Source of the DNA: Sva-07 sp963747375
GTDB taxonomy: Bacteria > Actinomycetota > Acidimicrobiia > Acidimicrobiales > Ilumatobacteraceae
NCBI GenBank assembly: GCA_963747375.1
Contig: CAVVFL010000016.1
Span: 116,806-180,805 of the forward strand
Length of the DNA: 64,000 nt
Direction: 5' to 3'
Of the stretch, positions 37,915 through 46,566 are shown piece after piece; the stretch's first letter is position 1; every line of letters begins with the position of its first letter. Made by a program: the position numbers and the translations under genes. The notes below the pieces were generated by a model. It made no database searches. It saw only the letters and a list, made by a program, of their open reading frames with translations, and was not told the DNA's origin.

Positions 37915-38763
37915 GTGTCAGCGACGACACGGGTGATCGAACCCGGACTCGGGCGAGCGGTGCTGCTGGTGGTCGCGCACGCGGACGACGTGGCCCTGTT
38001 CCTCGGCGGGACGGTCGCGGCGTGGGCTGACGCCGGCTGGCGGGTGGTGGTCGTCCGGGCCACCGACGACCGGTGGGACTCGGTCGGGTCCGATGCCGCG
38101 TCGACGGTTGCCGCGAACCGTGAGGAGTTCGAGCGTGCCGCGTCGATCCTGGGCGTGTCCGAGATCGTCGAACTCGGGTACCCGACCGACACCCTCGGCG
38201 ATGTCTCGTCCGTGGAACTGCGCGAGCGGATCATCCACGCGGTGCGAACGCATCGGCCGTACGCGCTTGCCTCGTTCGACCCGTACTCGATGTACGGCGA
38301 GGACAACCTCGACCACATCGTGGTGGCGCGTGCCGTCGACGAGTCGTTCTGGACGAGCCAGTTCGACCTGCACCATCCTGAGCACTTCGGCCCCGAGCAC
38401 GGTCTGAACCCGCACGGGTGCTTCGAACGCTGGTACTTCGGGCGTCGGGTGATCGACGTCACCGACGTCGTCGACATCTCCGCCACGCTCGACCGCAAGA
38501 TCGAGGCCGCCTGCTGCCACCGCACGATGATGCTGAACTTCTTCAATCAGCTGCGGCTGCAGGCACACACCGGCGGCTGGTCGATCCCGCCTGTCGACGA
38601 GGCACTCGCTGGCGGTTCGGTCGATGAGTTGTTGCCGCTGCTCCTGCGCTCGGCGAGTGAGGGGCTGGGAGTCAAGTACGGCCTCGGCGCCGCCGAGGAA
38701 TTCCGAGTCGTCACCTTCGGGGGCATGCAGGGGTTGCTCGAGGCCTTCGGCGAGCGACACTGA
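37915..38763 (+). CDS. PIG-L/LmbE-family zinc deacetylase
   Basis: N-acetyl-sugar deacetylase-type enzyme of 282 residues, complete from GTG 37915. Metal and catalytic motif AHADD (His22, Asp24, Asp25; the usual sequence is AHPDD) and the third ligand region DNLDHIVVARAV are present. Family members deacetylate GlcNAc-inositol (MshB), GlcNAc-malate or glycan/antibiotic intermediates. The context, next to a G1P-dehydrogenase-like and a Gfo/Idh gene, suggests a polyol-linked amino-sugar substrate; this is inference. Confidence 0.85.
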   Translation: MSATTRVIEPGLGRAVLLVVAHADDVALFLGGTVAAWADAGWRVVVVRATDDRWDSVGSDAASTVAANREEFERAASILGVSEIVELGYPTDTLGDVSSVELRERIIHAVRTHRPYALASFDPYSMYGEDNLDHIVVARAVDESFWTSQFDLHHPEHFGPEHGLNPHGCFERWYFGRRVIDVTDVVDISATLDRKIEAACCHRTMMLNFFNQLRLQAHTGGWSIPPVDEALAGGSVDELLPLLLRSASEGLGVKYGLGAAEEFRVVTFGGMQGLLEAFGERH

Positions 38764-38796
38764 CGTCGCACTCCCCGTGATCGATGTGGGCGTGCA

Positions 38797-38845
38797 GTTC
38801 TCTGCGGAATGAGTTGCAAGGGTTGAGAGGTATTCCGGAGAGAAC
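38797..38845. repeat. TTCTGTGCGGAAT-family palindromic repeat, copy 1
   Basis: Arms GTTCTCTGCGGAAT (38797-38810) and ATTCCGGAGAGAAC (38832-38845) pair at 13 of 14 positions. The loop, GAGTTGCAAGGGTTGAG plus four bases, matches the loop of the copy at 53608-53654 in opposite orientation. It lies between two convergent gene ends and may also act as a terminator. Confidence 0.75.
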
Positions 38846-38862
38846 CGCGCCGACCAAGGGGT

Positions 38863-39774
38863 TCAGTACTGAGCGGATTGAGCGCGGTGTCGTTCGGCGT
38901 CGAAGCCGTCGAACGCGACGCCGGCGACCCAGAGGCCGACACCGATGATCAGGCCCGCACCGACCAACAGCAGCATCGACGGCACGGCATCCGACCAGAC
39001 CGTGCTGATCATCTCGCCGAACAGGGTGTTCGACGTGAGTCCGATCACCCAGCCGACGATCAGGAGTCCGCCCAACCACGCCCCACACACGATCGCCGTC
39101 GCCCACCCCAGCCGGCGCAGCGAACGGCCAGGGCGGGGATGGGCGAAGACGGCAATGAGCCCCAGGAGCACCATCGCCAGGAGTGCGATGATCCGCGTGG
39201 TCTCGGCCGCACGTCGCAGCCCCAGGTTGGGTACGTCGGCCGGCACGACCGACGCGACGCCGGCCTGTGAGGCCGCGTCGGCGAGCCGGATGCCTCCGAG
39301 AGAAACGTCGGCCAGGTCGGCGCCCACCGCCTGCAGGTCGATGCCGGCACCGGCAGCCGTGTCGATCACCGACCGGACGATCGCCCGGTCGAGCGCGGCG
39401 TTTCCATCGATCAGCTCGTCGCGAGTCGCCTCCGGGTCGGCGACCTGGCGGTGGGCGCTGATCAACGCCGTGCTCACCACCGACAGCACTCGGGGGTCGT
39501 TGCTCGTGGCGACCGCCAGCTGTGATGCGATCTCGGCGCCCGCGACAGGCTCGACGGCTCGCTCGACGGTCTGCTCGATCACGTCCGCGGTGAAGCGTGA
39601 TGCAGCGATCTGGTCGGCGGCACGTTCGGCGCGGGCGGCGTTGAGTACCGACATCAGCGCGAGCTGGGAACTGACGAGTGCAACCAGTGCAATCGTGAAC
39701 CCGGCGGCGCAGAGTCCTGCGATCGCGAGCTGTGCTCCTCGTCTCTCGCTCACACCGCCATCGTTGCCGATCAC
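38863..39774 (-). CDS. Membrane protein, function unknown
   Basis: A 303-residue protein. An N-terminal membrane helix (LAIAGLCAAGFTIALVALV) is followed by an extracytoplasmic helical domain of about 150 residues (RAERAADQIAASRFTADVIEQ, read as RAERAADQIA and SRFTADVIEQ). Three C-terminal helices follow (IIALLAMVLLGLIAVFA; AIVCGAWLGGLLIVGWVIG; PSMLLLVGAGLIIGVGLWVAG). The layout resembles sensor-type or integral membrane proteins often annotated as hypothetical. GTG at 39753 is an alternative start. Ends near the palindromic repeat. Confidence 0.7.
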   Translation of the reverse strand: MIGNDGGVSERRGAQLAIAGLCAAGFTIALVALVSSQLALMSVLNAARAERAADQIAASRFTADVIEQTVERAVEPVAGAEIASQLAVATSNDPRVLSVVSTALISAHRQVADPEATRDELIDGNAALDRAIVRSVIDTAAGAGIDLQAVGADLADVSLGGIRLADAASQAGVASVVPADVPNLGLRRAAETTRIIALLAMVLLGLIAVFAHPRPGRSLRRLGWATAIVCGAWLGGLLIVGWVIGLTSNTLFGEMISTVWSDAVPSMLLLVGAGLIIGVGLWVAGVAFDGFDAERHRAQSAQY

Positions 39775-39799
39775 CCGGTCCCCGCGGTGCCGCGCCAGA

Positions 39800-40459
39800 T
39801 CAGAGGTGCAGGAGTCGGCGCAGGTCGGCCGCCGCAGTGGCGGGGTCGACGACCTGCATCGTGCGGAATCCGAGTGCGTCCGCGGCGGCGACGTTCCACG
39901 GGAAGTCGTCGAGGAACAGACACCGTTCGATCGCGGGCCGACCGAGCAACTCGACGGTCAGTTCGAAGATCGCCGGGTTCGGCTTGCGCAGGTCGACCTG
40001 ACACGAATCGACGACGACGTCGACGAGATTGTCGGCATCCCACACGTCGCGCCACGCGCCCCACTCCCTGGTGTTGTTCGTGAGGATCGCAGTGCGGTAG
40101 CCGGCCGCGCGGACGTCCGCGGCGACGGCGATCATCTCGGGGACGGGGAGGAGGAACGACAACAGCTCGTCACCGCGTGGCACGCTCGGGAAGTCGGTTG
40201 CCCCTGCTGCGCGCCACATCGGTTCGATCGCAGCCTCGAACTCGTCCATCGTGATACGTCCGCGCTCCAGCTCGTGCCAGGGATGATCACTGTCGTCGTC
40301 GAGCGGCCCGAGCATGATCGGCAGGAAGGTCGTCAGGTCGATGTCGAACGGCTCGGCGCGGGCCAGCATCGCGATGGTCGGGCTCGTGCTGAGCACACCG
40401 GCGAAGTCGAAGATCACGGCGTCGATGTCGGTGGTGACGTCACCCGTCGTGCTCTTCAT
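39800..40459 (-). CDS. HAD-superfamily hydrolase
   Basis: A 219-residue HAD phosphatase or dehalogenase-like protein (YihX-like subgroup). Motif I is IFDFAGVLS, where the second Asp of the usual DxD is Ala (DFA), so phosphatase activity may be altered. Motif II is ILTNNT. Motif III is LRKPNPAIF with Lys. Motif IV is CLFLDDFPWNV. ATG at 40459 is chosen just upstream of the conserved start; 109 bases separate it from the divergent P450 gene. Substrate unknown. Confidence 0.8.
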   Translation of the reverse strand: MKSTTGDVTTDIDAVIFDFAGVLSTSPTIAMLARAEPFDIDLTTFLPIMLGPLDDDSDHPWHELERGRITMDEFEAAIEPMWRAAGATDFPSVPRGDELLSFLLPVPEMIAVAADVRAAGYRTAILTNNTREWGAWRDVWDADNLVDVVVDSCQVDLRKPNPAIFELTVELLGRPAIERCLFLDDFPWNVAAADALGFRTMQVVDPATAAADLRRLLHL

Positions 40460-40568
40460 CAGGGTCTCGACGCTAGCGGCGCTTGTGACCGTCGACCGTT
40501 GCGGTGGCGGAGTGCGGCGACGATGATGGCGTCGGGGCGCGACCAGATCGCGAGCAGAGGGACAACCG

Positions 40569-41774
40569 ATGACCGACACACTGTTGGAGTACACCTTCGA
40601 CGATTCACTGCACGGCGTGCTCCGGGCTGGTCGCGAAATCGGGCCGTCGGGCATCGATTCGCTCAGCGGTGCGGTCGTCGTGCTCACCTACGGCGAGGTC
40701 GAGAGCCTGGCGCACGACCCTCGTCTCGCCGGCGTCGGGTTGACGATCTTCGATTTTCTCGGAGTGCCCGACGGGCATCTGCGGACGTGGTATTCGAGTC
40801 TCATGTTCACCAACGACGGCGACCCGCACCACCGCCTTCGACGACTTGCCGCTCGCGTGTTCACGCCTCGATCGGTCGAGCATCATCGGGAACTCGCAGC
40901 CGAACTCACGGCGGAACGGATGTCGGATCTGGTCGCAGCTGGAGGCGGCGACCTGGTCGAAGCGTTCGCGACCGTCCCGATCACCGTGATCTGCCGCTTG
41001 CTCGGCGTGCCCGACGACGAGGTCGCCAACTTCGTCGCATACGGGGACGCGCTGAGCCCGGTCTTCGGGTTCATGGACGCCGATCAGGTCGCTCGCGCCG
41101 AGACCGCTGTCGTCGAGCTGACCGTCGACGTCGAGCGGATGATCGCCGCTCGCGCCGATCAGCGCGGTGACGACCTCATCAGCGCGCTGCTCGACGCCGA
41201 GGAGGCCGGCGACCGACTGACCCACGACGAGGTCGTCACGATGGTCGGCAACCTGATCGTCGGCGGCCACGACACGACGGCGAGCCAGATCGGATGCTCG
41301 CTGCTCGCCCTGCTTCGCAATCCCGAGGCGCTGGACGACCTTCGTGCCGACCCGTCACTCGCCGGTGCAGTCGTCAACGAGACGATCCGATTCGAGCCGA
41401 GCATCTCCGTGGTGCCGCGCACGCTCATCGAGCCCGTCGAGATCGGTGGGGTGGAACGCCCGGCGGGGTCGATGGTGTTCCTGTCCTCGGCGTCGACCAG
41501 TCGGCAAGCCGACGTGTGGGGCGACCCTGATGTCTTCCGGCCGGCGCGTTTCACCGAAGCCGGCGCGCCCAAGCTGTTGTCGTTCGGGTCCGGCCCGCAC
41601 TACTGCCTCGGCGCGGCGCTCGCCCGCATGACGCTCGAGGAGGTGGTGCGCGGTGCGGCGTTCGCCGGGCTCGGCGACACGATGGTGCCGACCACATCGC
41701 TCGACGACGTCGAGTGGCGCAGCGTGCTCGGTCGCAGTCCCGCATCCCTCCCCGTTGTCGTTCAGCGCCCCTGA
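40569..41774 (+). CDS. Cytochrome P450
   Basis: An intact 401-residue soluble bacterial P450. Heme-thiolate loop FGSGPHYCLGAA with Cys346, I-helix oxygen-activating GGHDTT (232-237), K-helix ETIR (271-274) and PRT region VVPRTL are all present. Typical substrates are hydroxylated lipids, terpenes or aromatics; redox partners (ferredoxin, reductase) are not next to it. The ATG at 40569 has AGAGGG upstream as ribosome site. Its family within the CYP nomenclature cannot be set by eye. Confidence 0.92.
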   Translation: MTDTLLEYTFDDSLHGVLRAGREIGPSGIDSLSGAVVVLTYGEVESLAHDPRLAGVGLTIFDFLGVPDGHLRTWYSSLMFTNDGDPHHRLRRLAARVFTPRSVEHHRELAAELTAERMSDLVAAGGGDLVEAFATVPITVICRLLGVPDDEVANFVAYGDALSPVFGFMDADQVARAETAVVELTVDVERMIAARADQRGDDLISALLDAEEAGDRLTHDEVVTMVGNLIVGGHDTTASQIGCSLLALLRNPEALDDLRADPSLAGAVVNETIRFEPSISVVPRTLIEPVEIGGVERPAGSMVFLSSASTSRQADVWGDPDVFRPARFTEAGAPKLLSFGSGPHYCLGAALARMTLEEVVRGAAFAGLGDTMVPTTSLDDVEWRSVLGRSPASLPVVVQRP

Positions 41775-41809
41775 CCGTGACTCGTGGTGTCGGACACCAC
41801 CGGTAACGA

Positions 41810-43285
41810 TCACACCGGCGGGCGGTGGTCCGCCCAGGGTGCGGCAGCTTCGAGTTGCGCGGCGACCTGGATGAGGAGGTCTTCGCGGCCGTAGGCGGCC
41901 ACGAGTTGCACCCCGATGGGCAGTCCGGCCTCGTTCCAGTGCAGCGGCAGGTTGATGGCCGGCTGACCGGTGGCGTTGAACTGAGGCGTGAAGGCCACGA
42001 ACTGGCCCGCACGGATCGACGGTGCCATCGGATTGTCGGGCGAGATGCCGTCGTCGGCGTCGTACAACGCTCCGATCGGCAACGGTGGTGCGGCGAGCGT
42101 CGGCGTGAGGAGGAGGTCCCATCCATCGGCCCACCACTGGTGGACCTTGCGTCGGTACTGCCCGACCGCGGCGAGTGCCATGGCGTACTGGGTGGCCGAC
42201 AGGTTGGAGGCGTACTCGCCCTGCGCCCAGTTGACCGGTTCGATGTCGTCGGCGGTCATCTCCCGCCCGATCGTCGTGCCGAGTGCCTCGATCCCGACGG
42301 CCATCAGTGCCGCCCACATCGCTGCGAAACGGCGAGGGAACTCACGGTCTTCGAGGATCGATGGGTGCCCGAGTGACACGTCGTGACCGAGCCCCTCGAG
42401 CAGATCAGCGGCGCTGCGAACTGCCGTGACGCAATCGGCGTGGAGCGCACCGCCGGTCGGGTGTGTGTCGAGCAACCCGATCCGGAGTCGGCCGGGAGCG
42501 ACGCCCAACTCGTCGACGTACGGACGGCTCGGCGGGGGAGCGATCACGGTGTCGCCGACGCCGGGCCCGTGCACGGCATCGAGCATGCGGGCGGTGTCGC
42601 GCACACTGCGGCTGACACAGAGCTGGGTGCTCAGGCCCGACTCGTCGCGTTCGGGCCCCATCGAGACGCGGCCCTGGGTGGGCTTCAATCCGACGAGGCC
42701 GGAACACGACGCGGGAATCCGGATCGATCCGCCGCCGTCGCTCGCATGGGCGATCGGCACCATGCCTGCCGCCACGGCCGCAGCGGCGCCACCGCTCGAT
42801 CCGCCCGGGGTGTGGCCGGTGTTCCACGGGTTGCGGGTCGGGCCGTACGCGAGCGGTTCGGTCACCGGGAGGCTCCCGAACTCGGGGCTGTTCGTACGCC
42901 CGAGGGTGATCAGCCCGGCGTCGCGGAACCGGGCCATCAGGTTCGAGTCGTGTTTGGAGAGCGGCTGGGCCTCGAGGGCTGCACGATTGCCCGACGTGAT
43001 CGGCAGGCCGGCGGCATGGATGCCGAGGTCCTTGATCAGGAACGGCACACCGGCGAACGGTGCGGTGCGCTGCTCGGCGTGCAATGGGAGTTCGTCGAAC
43101 GCGCCGGCCTGCGCCCGGGCTCGATCGAACCACCGCATGATCACCGCATTGATGTCGCCGTCGATTCGCTCGATGCGCTCGATGGAGGCGTCGACCAGTT
43201 CGCTCGACGTCGCCTCACGGCGGGCGATCAGGTCGGCCTGAGCGGTGGCGTCGAGCCACTGCGAGTTGTCAGCAACGTTGCCCAT
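41810..43285 (-). CDS. Amidase-signature enzyme
   Basis: An intact 491-residue amidase. The catalytic lysine is in PFLIKDLG, the signature TPGGSSGGAAAAVAAG gives the cis-Ser, and SDGGGSIRIPASCSGLVG carries the nucleophile Ser. It is GatA-like in fold, but no GatB/GatC is nearby, so a role as a stand-alone amide hydrolase is more likely. It converges on the P450 gene. A second, separate amidase lies at 5935-7408. Confidence 0.88.
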   Translation of the reverse strand: MGNVADNSQWLDATAQADLIARREATSSELVDASIERIERIDGDINAVIMRWFDRARAQAGAFDELPLHAEQRTAPFAGVPFLIKDLGIHAAGLPITSGNRAALEAQPLSKHDSNLMARFRDAGLITLGRTNSPEFGSLPVTEPLAYGPTRNPWNTGHTPGGSSGGAAAAVAAGMVPIAHASDGGGSIRIPASCSGLVGLKPTQGRVSMGPERDESGLSTQLCVSRSVRDTARMLDAVHGPGVGDTVIAPPPSRPYVDELGVAPGRLRIGLLDTHPTGGALHADCVTAVRSAADLLEGLGHDVSLGHPSILEDREFPRRFAAMWAALMAVGIEALGTTIGREMTADDIEPVNWAQGEYASNLSATQYAMALAAVGQYRRKVHQWWADGWDLLLTPTLAAPPLPIGALYDADDGISPDNPMAPSIRAGQFVAFTPQFNATGQPAINLPLHWNEAGLPIGVQLVAAYGREDLLIQVAAQLEAAAPWADHRPPV

Positions 43286-43498
43286 GCGCAGGTGCTATCA
43301 CGTCGAGGCCGGGCCGGAGGGAGCGGAGTGACGCCTCGAGTCGCCCGCACCGGTCGTTCACCCGATTGTCGACTCGTGTCCATGTGGACGTCATCCGGAT
43401 GTCACCTCGGTTCCGTACTCTTCTCATCGATCCCACCTGGTGGGCCTCGGCCGTCCTCCCCCCTCCGGCCGACGCCCATCGGGTCGGGGTCGAGGACG

Positions 43499-44113
43499 TC
43501 AGCGCTCGATGCGGGCGAAGAAGTCGGCCAGCATGGCGCTGTCGAACCGGGCCGTGAGATGTCCGTCGGCATCGTGGCCGAGGTCGAGCGCCGGGCAGAA
43601 GAAGCCGTCGGTGCCGACGAAGAAGTGTGGAGATCCCTGCACCCCACGGGCTCTGCCGTCGTCGTAGTCACGTTGCACGGCATCGCTCGGTTCGGTGTCC
43701 GGGAGTTCGAGATCGTGGGCGGTCGCGATCGATCGGAGTACGTCGCGGTCGGCGATGTCGACGCCGTGTTCGAAGAGTGCCGCCCGCAATTCGAGGCTCA
43801 CTGCCAATCCGGTCGCGGCATCTCGCTCGTAGGCCGACGCGGCGAGGTTCAGCGCCGGGATTGTCGTGGCGGGCCAGCGGTCGGCTCGCAATCCGCTGAA
43901 GTCGTCGACCCCCAGCTGTTCGGTCAGTGCCTCTGCTTTGACGATGACCGCGTCGACCACGAGGGGAGTGCCGTTCACCCACTCGAGCGGCCACGCCCGC
44001 ACGACCACGTCGGCCGGGTCGGCCATCTCTGCCACGTGGTGGACGACCTGCTTCAACCCGACGTGGGTGAACGGGCAGGTGATGTCGGCGAACACTTCGA
44101 CGGTGGAACCCAT
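43499..44113 (-). CDS. DsbA-family (FrnE/HCCA isomerase-like) protein
   Basis: A 204-residue thioredoxin-fold protein. The active-site position reads CPFTH, so only the first Cys of CxxC is present; this is typical of 2-hydroxychromene-2-carboxylate isomerase or glutathione-S-transferase-kappa-like relatives rather than a true disulfide oxidase. The cis-proline loop is GVQGSPHFFVG. ATG at 44113 places the conserved strand EVFADITCPF at the N-terminus. It is not secreted. Substrate unknown. Confidence 0.78.
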   Translation of the reverse strand: MGSTVEVFADITCPFTHVGLKQVVHHVAEMADPADVVVRAWPLEWVNGTPLVVDAVIVKAEALTEQLGVDDFSGLRADRWPATTIPALNLAASAYERDAATGLAVSLELRAALFEHGVDIADRDVLRSIATAHDLELPDTEPSDAVQRDYDDGRARGVQGSPHFFVGTDGFFCPALDLGHDADGHLTARFDSAMLADFFARIER

Positions 44114-44148
44114 CCACCCAGTATCGCTTGCACCGTCACGATTGGGTC

Positions 44149-44186
44149 CTGTCACGATTGGGGTCCCAGGACCCCAATCGTGACAG
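44149..44186. terminator. Perfect 18-base inverted repeat, probable terminator
   Basis: CTGTCACGATTGGGGTCC, two bases, then its exact reverse complement. A third partial copy of the arm (GTCACGATTGGGTCC) lies just upstream at about 44134-44148. It sits between two minus-strand genes. Confidence 0.65.
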
Positions 44187-44210
44187 TGCCCGTGTTCTCC
44201 ACGTGCAGCG

Positions 44211-44834
44211 TCAGTTGAGCTTCTCGAGCAAGCTCGTGTGACCGCTGTTCTCCACGTAGAGCCCACCCGCCCGACGGACGATGTCGTGGTAGCCCGCATC
44301 GGTCATCTGCCAGTCGTCGAACGCGTCGATCTGGGCCATCGTGTCGAACCCGGTGATCCAGGTGACGTCACCGAACCCGCCGTAGGCAGCCTTGACGAAC
44401 GCCGAGGGGCACTTCATCGCCGAGCCGATGTACTCGGCAGCTTCGACTCCGAGTGCCATGGCCTCGCCGAAGTTGCCGTCGGCCATGGCGGCTTGGGTGA
44501 CGCCGTAGTACTTCGAGGTCGCCTCCATCGGAGGGGTGACGAATCGAGCGAACCGGTCCTCGGCCGGGGCCATGAACAGCCCGTTCATCGACTCGAGCTT
44601 CTCGAGGTAGCCGGCGTCGGCCATGAGCTTTTCGGTGGTCTCCTGAAGGTCGGCGAGCGATTCGGCTCTGGCGCTCCACATCACCGAACCCTGGGGGGCA
44701 CCGAAGACGGCCGTGAAGACGTTGACGTCGCGGCCGGTGATGCGGGTGACCATCGCGCCGACCTCGATCGCAGCGGGAATGGCGTCGAACTGGCGGCCAA
44801 GGGTGGCGATGGTGGCACGAGTGAACAAGTACAT
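44211..44834 (-). CDS. Conserved hypothetical protein, duplicated ferredoxin-like fold
   Basis: A 207-residue soluble protein. Two similar halves are suggested: LFTRATIATLGRQFDAIPAAI with VNVFTAVFGAPQGSVMWSARAE (first part) and FVKAAYGGFGDVTWITGFDTMAQ (second part), as in dimeric alpha-beta barrel proteins. It has a good ribosome site (AAGGAGGAAT before ATG 44834). It is divergent from the Crp-type regulator, with the predicted Crp site 44896-44911 between them, so it is probably a target. Function not recognised. Confidence 0.7.
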   Translation of the reverse strand: MYLFTRATIATLGRQFDAIPAAIEVGAMVTRITGRDVNVFTAVFGAPQGSVMWSARAESLADLQETTEKLMADAGYLEKLESMNGLFMAPAEDRFARFVTPPMEATSKYYGVTQAAMADGNFGEAMALGVEAAEYIGSAMKCPSAFVKAAYGGFGDVTWITGFDTMAQIDAFDDWQMTDAGYHDIVRRAGGLYVENSGHTSLLEKLN

Positions 44835-44895
44835 GTATTCCTCCTTGGTGGGTGGATCTGGCCGTTCCAGGATGCGCCGAATTTGAACTACGGTC

Positions 44896-44911
44896 TATGA
44901 CCTGCATCACA
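44896..44911. promoter_or_regulatory. Predicted Crp-type operator TATGA-N6-TCACA
   Basis: TATGACCTGCATCACA matches the Crp palindrome TGTGA-N6-TCACA at 9 of 10 fixed positions. It lies 62 bases before one divergent gene (44834) and 44 bases before the Crp-family gene (44955), an ideal place for autoregulation and control of both. Confidence 0.55.
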
Positions 44912-44954
44912 CAGCGGGGAACGATTCGTCGTCCGCACGTGATCGGGAGGGGAA

Positions 44955-45610
44955 ATGGACACATCCGTGCAATCGACGGTCGGGGACGTCATCGCCGAGA
45001 ATGGTCGGCGGCGGGTCTTCGCGCCCGGTGATCTGCTGTTCGTCGAGGGCGATCGTTCTCACAACGTGTACGTCTGTCTCGAGGGCCGGGTCCGCGTGTT
45101 CCTGACCATGCCGTCGGGCCGTGAGCTGCTCGTCGGCATCAAGATGCCGGGCGACGAGTTCGGCGAACTCTCGGCGTTGGACGGTCGGCCCCGGTCTGCG
45201 AGCGCGGCCGCCATCGAACGCACGACCGTGCGCCGAACTCACCGCTCCGACGATTTCTCGATGCGCTGATCGAGGAGCCGCACCTCTCCGTGGCCGTGTG
45301 CCAGAACCTCAGCGCTCTGCTCAGGCGGGCCAACGATCGCCTCGTGGCCCGCAACTCGAACAGTGCAACCGTGCGCACCGGCCGGATGCTCGTGGAGTTG
45401 GCCTCACTGATGATGCGTCACAGCGGCAGTTCGGCCTCGTACGAGCTGCCGATCACGCAGTCCGATCTCGCCGACTGGATCGGAACGACCCGCGAGTCGA
45501 CCGCGCGAGCGCTGTCCGGGTTTCGTCGCGCCGGCCTCGTGGAGACCTGTCGTGGTCGCATCGTCGTGCTCGACGTCCTCGGTCTGCACGATCTCGTCTC
45601 GGCCGGTTGA
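44955..45610 (+). CDS. Crp/Fnr-family transcriptional regulator, two frameshifts
   Basis: The N-terminal cyclic-nucleotide-binding domain has VFAPGDLLFVEGDRSHNVYV, LEGRVRVFL and PGDEFGELSALDGRPRSASA (the phosphate-binding cassette in the FGELS..RSA form). It breaks near 45230 (extra C) and near 45258 (TTT with one extra T), then resumes as ILDALIEEPHLSVAVCQNL. The C-terminal winged helix has ITQSDLADWIGTTRESTARALSGFR. About 217 residues. The binding cassette keeps the Arg and Ser that contact cAMP, so cAMP binding is plausible. That would link it to the cyclase at 25.8-29.6 kb. Confidence 0.85.
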
Positions 45611-45629
45611 CCCGTACCCGACAACCTCT

Positions 45630-45668
45630 GCATCAGGGGTCAGGGTCCAATTGCCGCACCTCTGATGC
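45630..45668. terminator. Hairpin after the Crp-family gene
   Basis: GCATCAGGGGT (45630-45640) and ACCTCTGATGC (45658-45668) pair at 10 of 11 positions. It lies 20 bases after the stop codon and 12 bases before the thioesterase start. Confidence 0.5.
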
Positions 45669-45680
45669 CACAATGACCGG

Positions 45681-46544
45681 ATGGCGACGCAGCGGATCCA
45701 CGAACTCGAGTTCAGCGAGCTCATGCAACTCGAGCCGCACGGACCCGACACGTATGTCGGCATTGCTGCTCGCTATCCGTGGGGTGGGCGACTCTTCGGG
45801 GGCCAGGTGGTGGCGCAGGCGTTGCGAGCTGCGTCGTTGACGGTTCCGGCCGATCGGCCGGCGCATTCGCTGCACTCCTACTTCATCCGCGCCGGGAGCA
45901 ACGAGGAGCCGATTCGCTACGAGGTCGAACGGTTGCGTGACGGACGTTCGTTCACGACCCGCCAGGTCGTCGCCCGACAGTCGGGCGGGGCGATCCTGAA
46001 CCTGTCGGTCTCGTTCCAGGTGGTCGAGGACGAAGCCGACGCACAGATCGCCACCTTGCCGCCGGATCTGCCGTGGCACGACGACCCATCCCTGCCCGAC
46101 CACTCGTGGGCGGGGCTGTTGGAGCGCAAGGCGACGTTCCTCGACGACGGGACGATGGGGTACTGGATCCGTCTCAACGCCGAGATGGGTGACGACTCGG
46201 CCGATCATCAGTGTGCGCTCGCGTTCATGTCCGACGCGGCGCCCTCGCGAGCGGCTCGCCTGCCGCACCCCGACTCGGCGGGCGACGTCGGCGACCGGCG
46301 ACTGTTCCAGGGCGCGAGCCTCGATCACTCCGTGTGGTTCCAGCGACCGACCGATCCGTCGCAGTGGCACTGGTTCGACACCCGTTCCCACGGCTTGAAC
46401 GGCGGTCGTGGTCTGGTCACGGGCGACGTGATCCGTGCCGACGGGTTGCACGTCGCGACGATCGCCCAGGAGGTGCTGGTGCGCCGGGTGCGAGAGACTG
46501 CACCTACAGGCGTGACGTTCGCCCGGCGCGGAGCCAGGCTGTAG
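45681..46544 (+). CDS. tesB: Acyl-CoA thioesterase II
   Basis: An intact 287-residue double-hotdog thioesterase that hydrolyses acyl-CoA to free acid and CoA. Family motifs are GGRLFGGQVVAQALRAA, HSLHSYFIRAG (the TesB N-terminal half), RDGRSFTTRQVVARQ, and in the second hotdog DHSVWFQRP and the late SHGLNGGRGLVTGDV. The active-site Asp/Thr/Gln trio lies in these regions. It starts 12 bases after a terminator-like hairpin, so it has its own promoter. Fits the lipid-turnover genes elsewhere in the window. Confidence 0.9.
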   Translation: MATQRIHELEFSELMQLEPHGPDTYVGIAARYPWGGRLFGGQVVAQALRAASLTVPADRPAHSLHSYFIRAGSNEEPIRYEVERLRDGRSFTTRQVVARQSGGAILNLSVSFQVVEDEADAQIATLPPDLPWHDDPSLPDHSWAGLLERKATFLDDGTMGYWIRLNAEMGDDSADHQCALAFMSDAAPSRAARLPHPDSAGDVGDRRLFQGASLDHSVWFQRPTDPSQWHWFDTRSHGLNGGRGLVTGDVIRADGLHVATIAQEVLVRRVRETAPTGVTFARRGARL

Positions 46545-46566
46545 AGGTGCGCCTAGCCTGTTGGGC

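Noticed and set aside
41810..43285. Amidase as GatA of the tRNA-dependent amidotransferase
   Set aside because: No GatB or GatC neighbours, and the C-terminal half resembles stand-alone amidases.
43286..43498. Possible small gene or RNA between the amidase and DsbA-like gene
   Set aside because: Only short arginine-rich frames and a weak CGTCCTC/GAGGACG inverted repeat are present; no supported gene.
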